From: Hevea brasiliensis
Lineage: Eukaryota > Streptophyta > Magnoliopsida > Malpighiales > Euphorbiaceae
Assembly: GCF_030052815.1 (NCBI RefSeq)
Contig: NC_079496.1
Location: 14,957,100 to 15,021,099, forward strand
DNA: 64,000 bases
Direction of reading: 5' to 3'
The position numbers were made by a program, and so were the translations under genes. The first letter of the stretch is position 1; each line of letters starts with the position of its first letter. The notes under the pieces were generated by a model. It saw nothing but the letters and a program-made list of their open reading frames with translations. It ran no database searches and had not been told where the DNA came from. Below, piece by piece: positions 34,217 to 44,976 of this stretch.

Positions 34217-36828
34217 CGGGTGCACCGAGGCCAGTAGGGCCGAAGCCAAGTGGGGTGCATACCGTTCGGTGAAGAAAAGGCTTTTGGAGAATGTAATGTG
34301 AGAGTGGTGTTTGTGTGTATTTATGGGAGACACTCACACTTATGCAAATCTTTGACCCTTGAATTTTCCATCACAAAAAAATCTTATCAAAAGAAGATTA
34401 AACTCTAAAATTGTAATTAAAAGGTGTGAATGTGGTTTAAAAATAAATAAATAAATCAGAAAATCCCTGCTCTTCTTCGCTGTTTCCCTTTACCCCATCT
34501 TTCTGTTCTTATTGCTTGTCTGTTGCCATCCAAGATGTTTTGAATGATCAAATATTTATCTAATTAATAAATAGATTGTTAATATTTATTTATTGTAATG
34601 AAGAAGGGCTAAAGGGTTGAATAAACTATACTAAATTAAACAATTATAAATTAATATAAGATATACTAACATCGAGGGGCATTTAAAATAAGAATATGTT
34701 GGGTGGTAGTGTGTTGCTCTTAATTAATGATCTTGTATGAAGTAGGTTGTGGGTGCATTGAGGTATAATAGTGGGAGAGTGGAAACAAATTTAATACAGA
34801 TGATGTTTGCTTAGAAGTCAAGAAATGTTGATCTTCATCAGCACTGAAGAAGATCTTTTCCCCACAAGAATGATTATGTCTAAAACTATGTTACTGAAAA
34901 TATACATGTAGTCCGATAAGCAATTAATTTTTGACTGCAAAAGAATAATTTATAATCAAAATAAAAACTATAAAAAATTCTTTATTTTTTTAATTTATAA
35001 AATAGATACTCAATTAATGAAATTAAACTCGTGAATTCATGGTTTAATAATCCATAATTACAAATTAAATAAAAATTATGTTGTAGGTAATTGAGATTAT
35101 TAATTAGAAAATGGAGAAGGCATACATATATATGTTGCCAAACATAATGTCACTCACACTACTAGTTGGGAGACATTTTCACCAAATCCATACAGTACTT
35201 ATCGTGGCATAGTTAAGCTAGGGCATCGCTGCCCTATTTTTATTTTATTATTATTGTTATTATTTTAAATTGTACAGATCTGATTTATTATGAAATCAAT
35301 TTATAAAATATATAAATCTTAATATCTTAATGCATATATCTTAATGTATATAGCTGAGTGCAGTTACTGTTCATCCATTATTCTCTATTGTCTACATACA
35401 CCATGAATGATATGCGATGAACTGAAGCTATGTTATTGAATCAGTAAGTTTACATATATACAAACTTACACAAGTTGTTATTAATGAGCTTCAATTTAAT
35501 GATACTGAATTTTTCCTTAGATCAAGTTATAAATTCGAGTCAAAATCAGAACCTATTTAAAAAAATTTATACAAATTATTAAAACATAATAAAGAGTATG
35601 AGATTTATAATAAAAATGTCTATCATTAAGTAAAAGTATATATATAGTTGGGATGAGATAGAGTAAAATAAGATTTTTTTTTCAATAAAGTTTTTCATGA
35701 TATGAAAATTATAACTTTTTATTTTTTAAAAAAGGAGTGAAGACCTTTTAAGATTTTTGAAGAAAGAAAAAATTTCTTAACTCATCGATTTAATAAATTA
35801 AAAAAATGAAAAATTTTGAAAATTTTCTATAAAAAAAAAAATCATATTTTATAAAATCATAAGTTGTCCTATCCTCCACTTACTAGCAACAAAGTGATTT
35901 TTTTTCTTCTTTTTATTTCTATCATGTTAGCCACCATAATGTTTTATAAAGAAGAACATATCAAGATTTGCACTGTTGATTTCCTATATTATAAGACAAG
36001 GATCATTGATACACTAAAAATTAATTGGTTAATTATCAATGGTATTAATTAAGTAATATTCACTTTACATGCGATAATGAGAGGTAATAGCTAGGTATAG
36101 TGTGTAGATTGCAACTTAGTTGACTATATGTCCATGCATGGTGTAACAACTATTACTATTGAAAATGGTTTCACAGTGGACAAGCTGAAATGAAATCTTG
36201 CTTTTAAAATAATTAATTAAGAAAAGGGTATATATATATATATATAATGGAATCTAGATTAAAGAGACTGGATTCTAGCTAGCTGGACTGAGGGTTTAGA
36301 GACCAAAACCATGGTGGCATGAACTGGTGAAATATTTGAAAATGAAAGTGCTTCATCTTTATTTGTAGCTTTTCTAAGATATGATTACAATAAGAAATTG
36401 TTGTTAAATTGAAGTTTAGATTGTAATCATGCATGTTTGTCTAGCATTATGGAACATGATAAAAATATAATACAATTTCCTAGATATAAAGAGCCAGCAA
36501 CTTGTTGAATGGCTACATGCCCTAACAATTAAGGAATATTTCCTAAATGGGTAAATAAAAGAAGCTTTAACACCCAAATAAAATAAAATTAGAATTAAAA
36601 TCATGATCGTTGCTTTTCTTAATAAGTTTTGTTTTTGATTAACCAACCAAAGGGATGCATGACTACTTGTTAATGGCCACAAATCAAATGGTGATGCCCA
36701 TAAAATGAGTTTGTCGGCTCACTTTTTAGGGCTACGATGCATTGGTGGTGATACTTGTCACACCTTGTTTTGATGCGCAAACATTTCGATTATGGTCTAG
36801 CATGTAGAAGAGGATAAACATTGATCTA
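34217..36828. other. AT-rich intergenic region
   Basis: No coding or repeat element recognised. The stretch at 34221-34340 is GC-richer and continues the G-rich block. A TA run lies near 36230-36246. Confidence 0.45.
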
Positions 36829-36833
36829 TTGAC

Positions 36834-37421
36834 TGTTGAGACAGTGGGTATAGAATAGGCTTTGAAGCTTGATGAATTTCTATCTTTAAGGTATTAATTG
36901 CCCCCACTAGATTGCTGCAAGGTTATGGCAATATACCTCCAGGATACAACAAAATCTGAAATCTGCAAACATCAACTTCTGAAGATTTCCCTTAAGAATT
37001 CTTTATACAAACCGAATTTAGAGAAACTAAAAGAAAAGAAGAAGATTAGAAGTAATATATATCTGGATTGAAAAACTCATACATATTTATAAAAAATGAA
37101 AAGTTATGACGTCTTTTCTAGATTAACACATCTATCTATCTCCAATAGATACAACTATTTGTGTAAAAGACATATTTGTTTATTAACAGACACATATACA
37201 AAAAGTTGTGACTGTTTGTATAGAATAGACATATCTGTTTATTAACAGACACCTATATAAACAGTTGTAACTGTTTGTATAGAATTGATACGTCTGTTTA
37301 TTAATAGACATATCTACTTGTTAATAAACATATCTGTTCATAATTTATTTACGAAAATTACAATAGTATAATTATTTTATTTCACACATATACGTGTCAA
37401 GTGCCATAATAGAATAATATA

Positions 37422-37466
<45 letters not shown>

Positions 37467-37557
37467 TTCACTATTGTCATTTCTTCACTTTCTTATATTT
37501 TAACAGTATAGGAATTTTTTCTCTCTATACTATTTAACATACAAGCTATTTATAACA
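36834..37557 (-). repeat. copia 3' LTR (minus orientation)
   Basis: 724 bp, TGTTGAG...TATAACA. Includes the near-60-bp internal repeats and a TA microsatellite (about 37432-37460) whose length differs from the partner LTR. Confidence 0.9.
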
Positions 37558-37572
37558 ATCCCCCACTTAACT
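37558..37572 (-). other. copia polypurine tract
   Basis: On the minus strand AAGTGGGGGAT stands immediately before the 3' LTR, the typical copia form. Confidence 0.75.
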
Positions 37573-38045
37573 TGTATTGTTAGATCCCATTATTTCATAC
37601 ATAATGAAAAGTATCTTTCGATTTAAACTTTTCCTTAGTGTAAGTATTTAAAAATTCTAAAGAAATCATGATGGCCTTAGCTTAAATCTAGATTCCTATT
37701 AAATAGAATCGGAAATACTACACACATGAATCAATTAGTTCAACTTAAAAAGTTCACCAAAATTTTAGCACGAATATGGCCTTGTGCTACTTCTTGTTTT
37801 CATGAACATTTACAAAAGTTATTCTCACTTTGTTGAAGCGGCACCACTTTCTATGTTCATATAGGTGAAGTTTTCTTTGTAATAATTTTAAACTTCATTA
37901 TGAGTATAAATACTCATCCTCATTCCATTAACTTAGTACACTAAATACTCAATTATAACATTTACTAATGACTTACCCTTTAAACTTTATTTAGTAATAA
38001 TACTATAAAGTAGGGTTCCCATCATTAGTAAATTTAATGAAATAT
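37573..38045. other. copia non-coding 3' region
   Basis: Lies between the RNase H frame and the polypurine tract of the element. No ORF. Confidence 0.6.
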
Positions 38046-38444
38046 TTATAATTCTAATCTAGCACACGTATTTTTTATCATATCTCTCGAGAGCCCTTTT
38101 ATAAACGGATCTGCCAGATTATTACAAGACTTGACATAAGTAATAGTAATAATTCCATTAGAGATTAATTGTCTCACATACTCATATCTTAAGCTAATAA
38201 GTCTAGACTTTCCAATATAAATTTTATTATAAGCTCTAGACATTGTTGCTTGACTATTACAATGTAAGGAAACAACAGGCATTGGTTGTGGCCACAACTT
38301 AATATCTAATAACAAGTTTCTCAGCCATTCTGCTTCTTTACCAACATTCGCCAAAGTTAAAAACTTAGATTCTACCGTAGAATGAGTTATACAAGTTTGT
38401 TTCTTTGATGCCCAAGAAACAAAACTTCCACCTAAAGTGGACAC
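38046..38444 (-). pseudogene. copia RNase H domain remnant
   Basis: 132 codons. [19 protein letters not shown] and [11 protein letters not shown] are the copia RNase H signature, followed by [13 protein letters not shown] and [10 protein letters not shown] near the C-terminus. In the family the third acidic residue sits in CDSQA. Here it reads CNSQA (residue 63), so a catalytic Asp is replaced by Asn. The frame opens mid-domain and is not joined to the RT pieces. RNase H would remove template RNA during reverse transcription, and this copy is inactive. Confidence 0.85.
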
Positions 38445-38807
38445 CCAACCAAAGGTTGACTTATTATCCTTAGTACTACTTATCCAATTGGCATTTGTAT
38501 AACCTTAGGATCTCCACCATATTTGTTTCACTAGTCAACCATATAATCACATATTTATAACATGAACTACATAAATAATTCACAGTCTAGATATGTACCT
38601 TATTTGCAAAAATAAATTGCTCCATAACTTGTTTAAAATGAGAGCATCCAAAAATAAAGAACCAAGCTAAACTTGCACACACACACAAATGCATACTCAT
38701 TTGTCCTTTTGTCACTTCTTATAAATGACTTGTAAGGCTCTTATTTTTACTACTCATAAAGTATCAATCTTTTGGCCAATAAATTCATCTCTTTATATAT
38801 GTAACTA

Positions 38808-39965
38808 TTAAGAAAAACATCTTTTAATTTGGTTACATCTTTTGGCCAAGGGACACAACTCTTTACATGGATACAACTCTTTATATGGTTTTAACAAAAT
38901 TGAAAATTTATCGCAAAATAATCTATAGTTTATAATTCCTTTTTTTAAATATTCAAAAACCCTTGAAATTTCTTTCCAATATTCCATACTAGGATTATTA
39001 GTATATCTTAACAATTTACATATTGCAAAAACAATATCAGGAGTAGTGCAATGCATAGCATACATTAAGCTACCAATAGTACTAGCACACTCAATTTGAG
39101 TAATTATTCTACCAAAATTTTCAGACAATTTGTAATAAATATCATATGGAGTATTTATTTATCTCAATATAATGAAATTGACAAAGAGTAAAACCCCCAC
39201 TATATTACAGCTTACACCTTTTAGAATAAATACAATCGTCCACTTTGTATCTTTTAGAACAATTATATCTGTTCACTTATATCTTTTACAACAGATACAA
39301 CTATTCACTTTGTATCTCTTAGAAAAATTACATCTGTTCATTTATACCTCTTAGAACATATACAACCGTTCACTTATACCTCTTAGAACAGATACAACCA
39401 TTCACTTATACCTCTTAGAATAGACACAACTATTCACTTTGTATCTCTTAGAATAATTATATTTGTTCATTTACACCTTTTAAAACATATATAACTATCG
39501 GTAATAAATAGTTCATTTTGATGCCTTTTAATGAACAGACATAACTCTTTCAAAATGAGATAAATTTTATTATCACTAATATTTTTAACAATATCCTCAC
39601 CTAGTTAGTGATAGACACAATTAATATGAAGTAGGATTTATGCATATAAAAATGTTTTTCAACTTATGCACATAAATCTTATTACCTTCTTTAACACATT
39701 CACCATAAGCTTTAGCACATAATACAACCTTATATTTCTTCTAATTACAAGCATGTCATCAACATAAAGACAAATTATCACATAAAAAACTTTTAATATG
39801 TAAGTGTTTCTGAATCTGTTTAAGAGAAAAGTCGTATGTGGCATATAGTAATTTTTTCCTATAATCATTCAAACTAGAAGTATGATGTGCTATTATTCCT
39901 CCTAATTGTAGTGATTTAGAAACTACCACTTTCAAATCCTTAAACTTTGAAACAAAGATATACAA
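38808..39965 (-). pseudogene. copia reverse transcriptase remnant
   Basis: Pieces in several frames. Around 39740-39800 the frame reads CLYVDDMLVI, the RT catalytic YVDD box. Upstream, at 39759-39965, there is FKDLKVVVSKSL. Downstream, at 38808-39128, CASTIGSLMYAMHCTTPDIV matches the GSLMYAM-TRPD segment that follows RT in copia. Between the YVDD box and that segment about 500 bp replace the usual 200 or so and hold a minisatellite (39218-39500). Multiple frameshifts make it non-functional. Confidence 0.8.
39218..39500. repeat. Minisatellite, about nine units of 32-33 bp, inside copia RT region
   Basis: Each unit starts CTYTTAGAAYA and ends in TTCACTTATAC or TTCACTTTGTAT. Alternate units vary between CAACTATTC and ATCTGTTC. 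It lies within an otherwise coding part of the element. Confidence 0.8.
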
Positions 39966-39999
39966 CTCATGGACTTATCCATAACAAGCATATTATCAA

Positions 40000-40282
40000 G
40001 TATTTAGAATTCAAAATATTTCATAATGAGAAATTTATCCATACCTTTTTTTTTAATTGTATTCGAATTTTAACGAATTTCAGATTTCCTTTAGAGACTT
40101 GATAGAGGTAAACAAATCTTATTGCCTATCTGATGAGTTGTTGAGAATATGACCTCTACATGGCAATTTATCTTCTTTTTCAAATCTGCTTTCATCTTCT
40201 TAGTCAACATAATTTATTCCTAAAAATGATCAAGTTTCATGAACTCTTGATTCATCACGAAAACAGCCTTAGACTCCATTGC
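40000..40282 (-). pseudogene. copia gag start remnant
   Basis: Parallel to 1-275 at DNA level. The start codon at about 40280 is followed by the same MESK opening, with frameshifts. The leader between it and the LTR (40283-40299) holds a degenerate primer site (AAGGTATTAATCGC against TGGTATCAGAGC). Confidence 0.7.
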
Positions 40283-40299
40283 GATTAATACCTTAAAAT

Positions 40300-40879
40300 T
40301 GTTGAGGCAGTGGGTGTAGAATAGGCTTTGAGGCGTGATGAATCACTATCTTTAAGGTATTAATTGCCCCCCACTAGATTGCTGCAAGGTTATGGTAATA
40401 TACCTTCAGGATACAATAAAACCTGAAATCTGCAGACATCAACTACTGAAGATTTCCCTTAAGAACTCTTTATACGAACCGAATTTAGAGAAACTAGAAG
40501 AAAAGAAGAAGAAGTAGAAGTAGTATATATCTGAATTGAAAAACTCATACATATTCATAAAGAATGAAAAGTTATGACGTCTTTTCTAGATAGACACATC
40601 TATCTATCTCCAATAGATACAACTGTTTGTGTAAAAGATATATCTGTTTATTAACAGACAATATATAAAAAGTTGTGACTGTTTGTATAGAATAGACATA
40701 TTTATTTATTAATAGACACCTATACAAACAGTTGTGACTGTTTGTATAGAATTGATATGTCTGTTTATTAATAGACATATCTACTTGTTAATAAACATAT
40801 CTATTCGTAATTTATTTACGAAAATTACAATAAGATAATTATTTTATTTCACACATATACGTGCCAAGTGCCATAATAG

Positions 40880-40917
<38 letters not shown>

Positions 40918-41018
40918 CTATAAATATTTCACTATTGCCATTTATTCACTTTCTTATATTTTAACAATATAGAAATTCTTTCTCTCTATGCTATTTAACA
41001 TACAAGCTATTTATAACA
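40300..41018 (-). repeat. copia 5' LTR (minus orientation)
   Basis: 719 bp, TGTTGAGG...TATAACA. Pairs with 36834-37557 and with 296-1000. Includes a TA run near 40884-40913. Confidence 0.9.
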
Positions 41019-41116
41019 TTGACAACTACAATTTAATCTATCATATTTACCGTGACTTACTTTTTTCTTTAAAAGAATTATTATTATTATTATTCGAAAA
41101 GAACAATTCTCCATCG

Positions 41117-41452
41117 TTAAGTAGTCTTAGATTCCTCTATGAATGAAGTTTTCTGTTCCCTAATCAATAAAGAAAGGTGGGAAACAAAATTAATATCCAT
41201 CAAAGCATTATAGATCATGTTGAGTTCACGTCCAATCCTAGCAAGAGATGAACCCATCGTTTCTTGTCGCCGTTTAGGCTGGCCGATGGGTCCCGTGACC
41301 GCGAACACCAGCTTGACCACAAAGTACACCAAGAAAAGAAAGAATGAAAGAAAAGTCCTCCCTCTAAAGGTTATGATTGCAGCCACTTGCAGATATTCTT
41401 GAAGCTTACCTTTTCTTTTTCTTGTGTTTGATTTATGGAACTTGAACCACAT
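41117..41452 (-). CDS. Orphan small membrane-protein ORF, unrecognised
   Basis: 111 codons in a stretch richer in G+C than its flanks, just outside the copia target duplication. A basic N-terminus (KSNTRKRKGK) precedes a hydrophobic segment at residues 33-53 (FLSFFLFLVYFVVKLVFAV) and then an amphipathic part ending REQKTSFIEESKTT. The pattern suggests a single-pass protein with a cytosolic tail. A strong-looking donor (AAAAG|GTAAGC) occurs inside codons 14-16, so the real gene may splice there or start at the internal Met 66. I do not recognise the family, and it could be a chance ORF or a gene fragment. Confidence 0.4.
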   Translation of the reverse strand: MWFKFHKSNTRKRKGKLQEYLQVAAIITFRGRTFLSFFLFLVYFVVKLVFAVTGPIGQPKRRQETMGSSLARIGRELNMIYNALMDINFVSHLSLLIREQKTSFIEESKTT

Positions 41453-41499
41453 TCAGCTTCATTTCTTGGTACATTTGTACCCTTTTCTTCTCATTTTGT

Positions 41500-42296
41500 T
41501 TTTGAACAATAAGAGAAGCTAAGGATGGTGTGGGAATGCTTATTCTGACCAAGCAAGGTGGGGAACATATTCATGTGGAAGTTGAAATCTATCTATCTAC
41601 ATATAATATATAATATTTGGAAGCATCGTTCATGGGCAAATAGGTTTCAAAAATGTGTTCCTCGCTCCAAATGAGATTAAACCCATTAGGGATTATTAGC
41701 ATACTTTCCAATACGCACAGTTCTGACTTGTGATCAGGAGCTGCTGTGGACCATTCATGTTTTGAAGAATGTCTAGATAGTGCTAATGAATATGGAGATG
41801 AAAATTGTTATGTTTTTCTTTTGCCATTACTGTTTTCTTGACCTATAAATGTTATAGTTTATGAGGTGGTGTTGGAAGATATATAGGGGCTTGAAGATGT
41901 TGGTCCCATGAGCAAATGCATCTAAAAAGGGAGGTGGAGTGTCTTGTTCCCTCCACGACTGACCCCCATGAAGAATGGAACAGGAAGTGCATAATTGTGT
42001 CTTGTTCTACTATTATTTTTGCACACACCAACACCACACCCCCCCGCACCCCACAACAACCCAAACCCACCACACCCTTCCCTCCTTTCTTTCTCTTTCT
42101 CATGAAAGAGAGGTGAATGAATGCAAACATAACTTTCAGTATGCCCCCACACCACCACCTTTTCAATGAATTTTAACTGTTTTATAATGGTAGGCATGGG
42201 TTAGGGGTATCTAGACCAAATTTGACCTACACCACCATATAACCAGCAACATTTAACACCTTCAACACCTAGCTAGCTATAGTTTCCTTTTCCCCC
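41500..42296. other. Intergenic, possible 5' flank of the orphan ORF
   Basis: Several overlapping ORFs at 41852-42197 on both strands are driven by the C-rich run at 42030-42075 and show no domain. Confidence 0.4.
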
Positions 42297-42297
42297 T

Positions 42298-42366
<69 letters not shown>
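42297..42366. repeat. (AAT)n microsatellite
   Basis: About 23 uninterrupted trinucleotides. Confidence 0.9.
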
Positions 42367-42367
<1 letters not shown>

Positions 42368-42938
42368 TTTTGAGAGAGGGCTCTCCCTGTGTGAAAGATC
42401 TTGCATTGTAGAGTAGCGCACCTTCGTGCTCCATGGAAAGCCAAATGCTTCTATAGTTATATATATGCATGCTCCAAACTGAAACTCTCTCTTATGAGTA
42501 AACAGAGATCATCTTCTGCAGTGAGACATTTGTTTCCATCTCTTTTAATGTGCAGCTTGATGACGCTGACTTCAGTGTGTCATTAACTCATTTATCTTTA
42601 ATTTCCATGCCCTTTCCGAAATTAATTATCAAATTAATGAACATTAACAACCCTGTTTATAATAAATTACACAGTCATCACCCATATAATTAATGCCTTT
42701 CATTTGTCTAAGTACACAGATAGGATCTGTAGTAGGACTTATAGTGATGCCATTAGCGGGTTTTCTCAAAGAAAATAGGTTGTTAAACCTTTGCATTCAT
42801 TTTAACGATGGTTTGTGTACTTGTACGAATTAAAGAGTTAACGCATACTAACGTAATATATTAATATTAACAAAAAAAAGTTTAATGTAAAAAAAAAATT
42901 GTAAGAGCTTTGAGCCTTATGGGTTTTAGCCCATATGT

Positions 42939-43016
42939 GCTTGCCTAGCCTTATGGCCGTGCACATGTTTGGGCTTTCAGCCCTACACAGGAAAGTCACT
43001 TGCAGGCTAGGCAAGC
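42939..43016 (+). other. Stem-loop with 12-bp perfect stem, near a TATA-like site
   Basis: GCTTGCCTAGCC (42939-42950) and GGCTAGGCAAGC (43005-43016) are exact reverse complements around a 54-base loop. A CATATAAAGG TATA-like site follows at about 43058. Pairing does not extend into the loop, so a microRNA precursor is not supported. A shorter hairpin (GGGCTTTCAGCCC) lies inside the loop. Confidence 0.45.
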
Positions 43017-43315
43017 TCCTAAAGCAAACACCCCCACCCCTTCCTCTTTGCAAATACATATAAAGGCATCCAGCTCTCTGTTTCTGATATTTGGGCTTTC
43101 TTAAGCCTCATTTATCTGCTTCACTGAATCGTCCACTCAAACAACGTAAACTAAATCCATCACTCAAAATGCTAAAACTCATCACAACTATTATCACTTG
43201 CATTACCTTGAAGCAGTAAATGTAATTTTATTTCTAGTCATGTTGTCTGACGGCCCACAAATATTTAAACTTGTTCCTGGATGGTAGACCAATCACTTGT
43301 TTACATTTAAAAATT
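43017..43315. other. Intergenic
   Basis: No gene recognised. A 16-codon ORF at about 43169 follows the TATA-like site but is too short to support. Confidence 0.4.
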
Positions 43316-44573
43316 GGGTAAAGTGCAAATCAGTCCCAAAAACAATGCCTTGTTTCCAAAACAGTCCTCAAAACAGTCCTCAAACTTTCAGATCCTGAAT
43401 TTTATACAAAAATTTCGTGGCACTTAAACTTTCAAAATGTTCTGTTATGCACAAACCCTCACAATCCAAGTTAGCAAGCTGCGTGAACAAATGCACGAAG
43501 AAGAGAGTAAGATGTTAAAATAGGCTACGGAAAATTAAAAAAAAAAATGCATAACAGTGAAAAAAAAAGTCTTCCAGCTCAATTCTCTCTCTAGGGATTT
43601 AAATATACATGCAAATGGGATTTGGGATTTTACTTCATCTACTCTATTCTTTGCCCATTTCTGTTCTTCAACAACAATCAAAATCAAAGGAAAAAGAATG
43701 CGACTTGTAAGCTCATAGATGGAAGGAAGTGAAGCAACACTGAAAGAGGACCATGAGCTGGAAGAGATTAGGACCTCTTCTCAAGTCCCATGTGAGTGGG
43801 AAGAAACAGAGGCAAAACACATAGATGTTGGAGAGAATGGAAAGCAAAAAGCACAAAATAAGATAAGGAAGGATCACAATGTATTGAATTAGCCATGTGA
43901 GTTGTGCGATGATAAGAGCCTTGCGGGTGGACCTGGGTATTGAAAATCAAGGGAAGAAATTTCCTCATGAAAAAGAGTGAGAAAGGAAAGAATATTTAAG
44001 CAAACCCAAGTTTCGCAAATCTGAAAATCAATAATGTCAATTTCATGTCAGCTAAATCAGTGAAAGAATCAGTTGATACTGCAAGGAAAATAGGAGGAGC
44101 TCAGCCAGCTATATTCGAAGTAAAAGCAAGCACTCAAAGAACTGCTCAGTGGACTAATTTTTGGGTTTTTGGTTGATTTTTGATCCTGTACTGTATTCAA
44201 ATTTTGTTGTATTGTATTCAATCAATTTCTCCAAACTTTCATTTGAAATTGGAAGGAGAAGAGATAGTTCTATTTAATTGTGTGAAATTTCAATAGGAAA
44301 TTTAGGGACTTTGGCCAAACATAGTGTGTTTAGGGTAATTTTATAATCTTAATTATTTTATTATATTTTTCTTTTATATCTTATCCCGTCAGCTTCAATA
44401 GTCCATATCAAAATGCTTGGCGTTCACTTTCTCTAGTTTGGGGATCATAAGGATATAATAATTTCACGTTTAAGGAGTAGAGGTGTATAATATGACATTT
44501 TAAAAGTTTAAGGTGTCATAAGATTTTTTTCTCAAAATTCAGGGTGAAATAATATATTTGGCTATGTGGATTT
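43316..44573. mobile_element. Element with long imperfect terminal inverted repeats (Mutator/MITE-like)
   Basis: The left arm near 43390-43460 (CTGAATTTTATAC, CACTTAAACTTTCAAAATG and TTATGCACAAACCCT) is matched in reverse by the right arm near 44470-44550 (CCTGAATTTTGAG, ACCTTAAACTTTTAAAATG and TTATACACCTCTACT). Arms of at least 100 bp enclose about 1 kb without a transposase frame. Exact ends and the target duplication could not be fixed by eye. Confidence 0.45.
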
Positions 44574-44976
44574 GGTGTCCAACAATGTTGAACGGTGAAA
44601 AAGATCTATATAACCAATCTCAACTAGTTTGAGATTAAAGCATATAGTTGTTATAGTTGTTTATGGTTGTTCTTATTTCAATCTAGCATGATATTTTGTG
44701 AGATAGTTTGTGCATTAGGTCACCCCTTGATTCATTACATTTACAATATGAATAATTATGTTTTGCATCCATTAAGTGATCTAAAAGAAGCATACCCCCA
44801 TTCTACCACATTTCTAGAAAAGGAAGCTTTATGCTCTAGTTTTTTCACTGCCAACGAAAGGATTAATTTATCAGACTTAAAAAATATTAGGGATAATGTT
44901 GCATATTTTCAATGTTTGATACTAATATGGGAAGACTGAATTTTACATCACCCTCAAAATATATATTTAAGACTCT
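44574..44976. other. Intergenic with a chance 90-codon ORF
   Basis: The + frame at 44667-44939 is open but shows no motif or domain I can name. It includes HPLSDLKEAYPHSTTFLEKE, which is protein-like, so a decayed gene or element fragment is possible. Confidence 0.25.

Larger units (their letters stand above)
36829..41023 (-). mobile_element. Ty1/copia retrotransposon with both LTRs and target duplication
   Basis: The element proper is 36834-41018 (4185 bp), flanked by TTGAC at 36829-36833 and again at 41019-41023, an exact 5-bp target duplication. LTRs are 36834-37557 and 40300-41018. Minus orientation is set by the gag start next to the right LTR, the RT and RNase H pieces in order, and the purine tract next to the left LTR. 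Zinc-knuckle, protease and integrase coding is absent between gag (to about 40000) and RT (from about 39965), so it is an internally deleted, non-autonomous copy. Confidence 0.9.

Noticed and set aside
34028..34337. Pro/His-rich protein on the minus strand
   Set aside because: Explained by the complementary G-tract cluster; two frames give equally long low-complexity ORFs.
42370..42480. MicroRNA precursor
   Set aside because: No fold-back arm was found and no known plant microRNA sequence was recognised.
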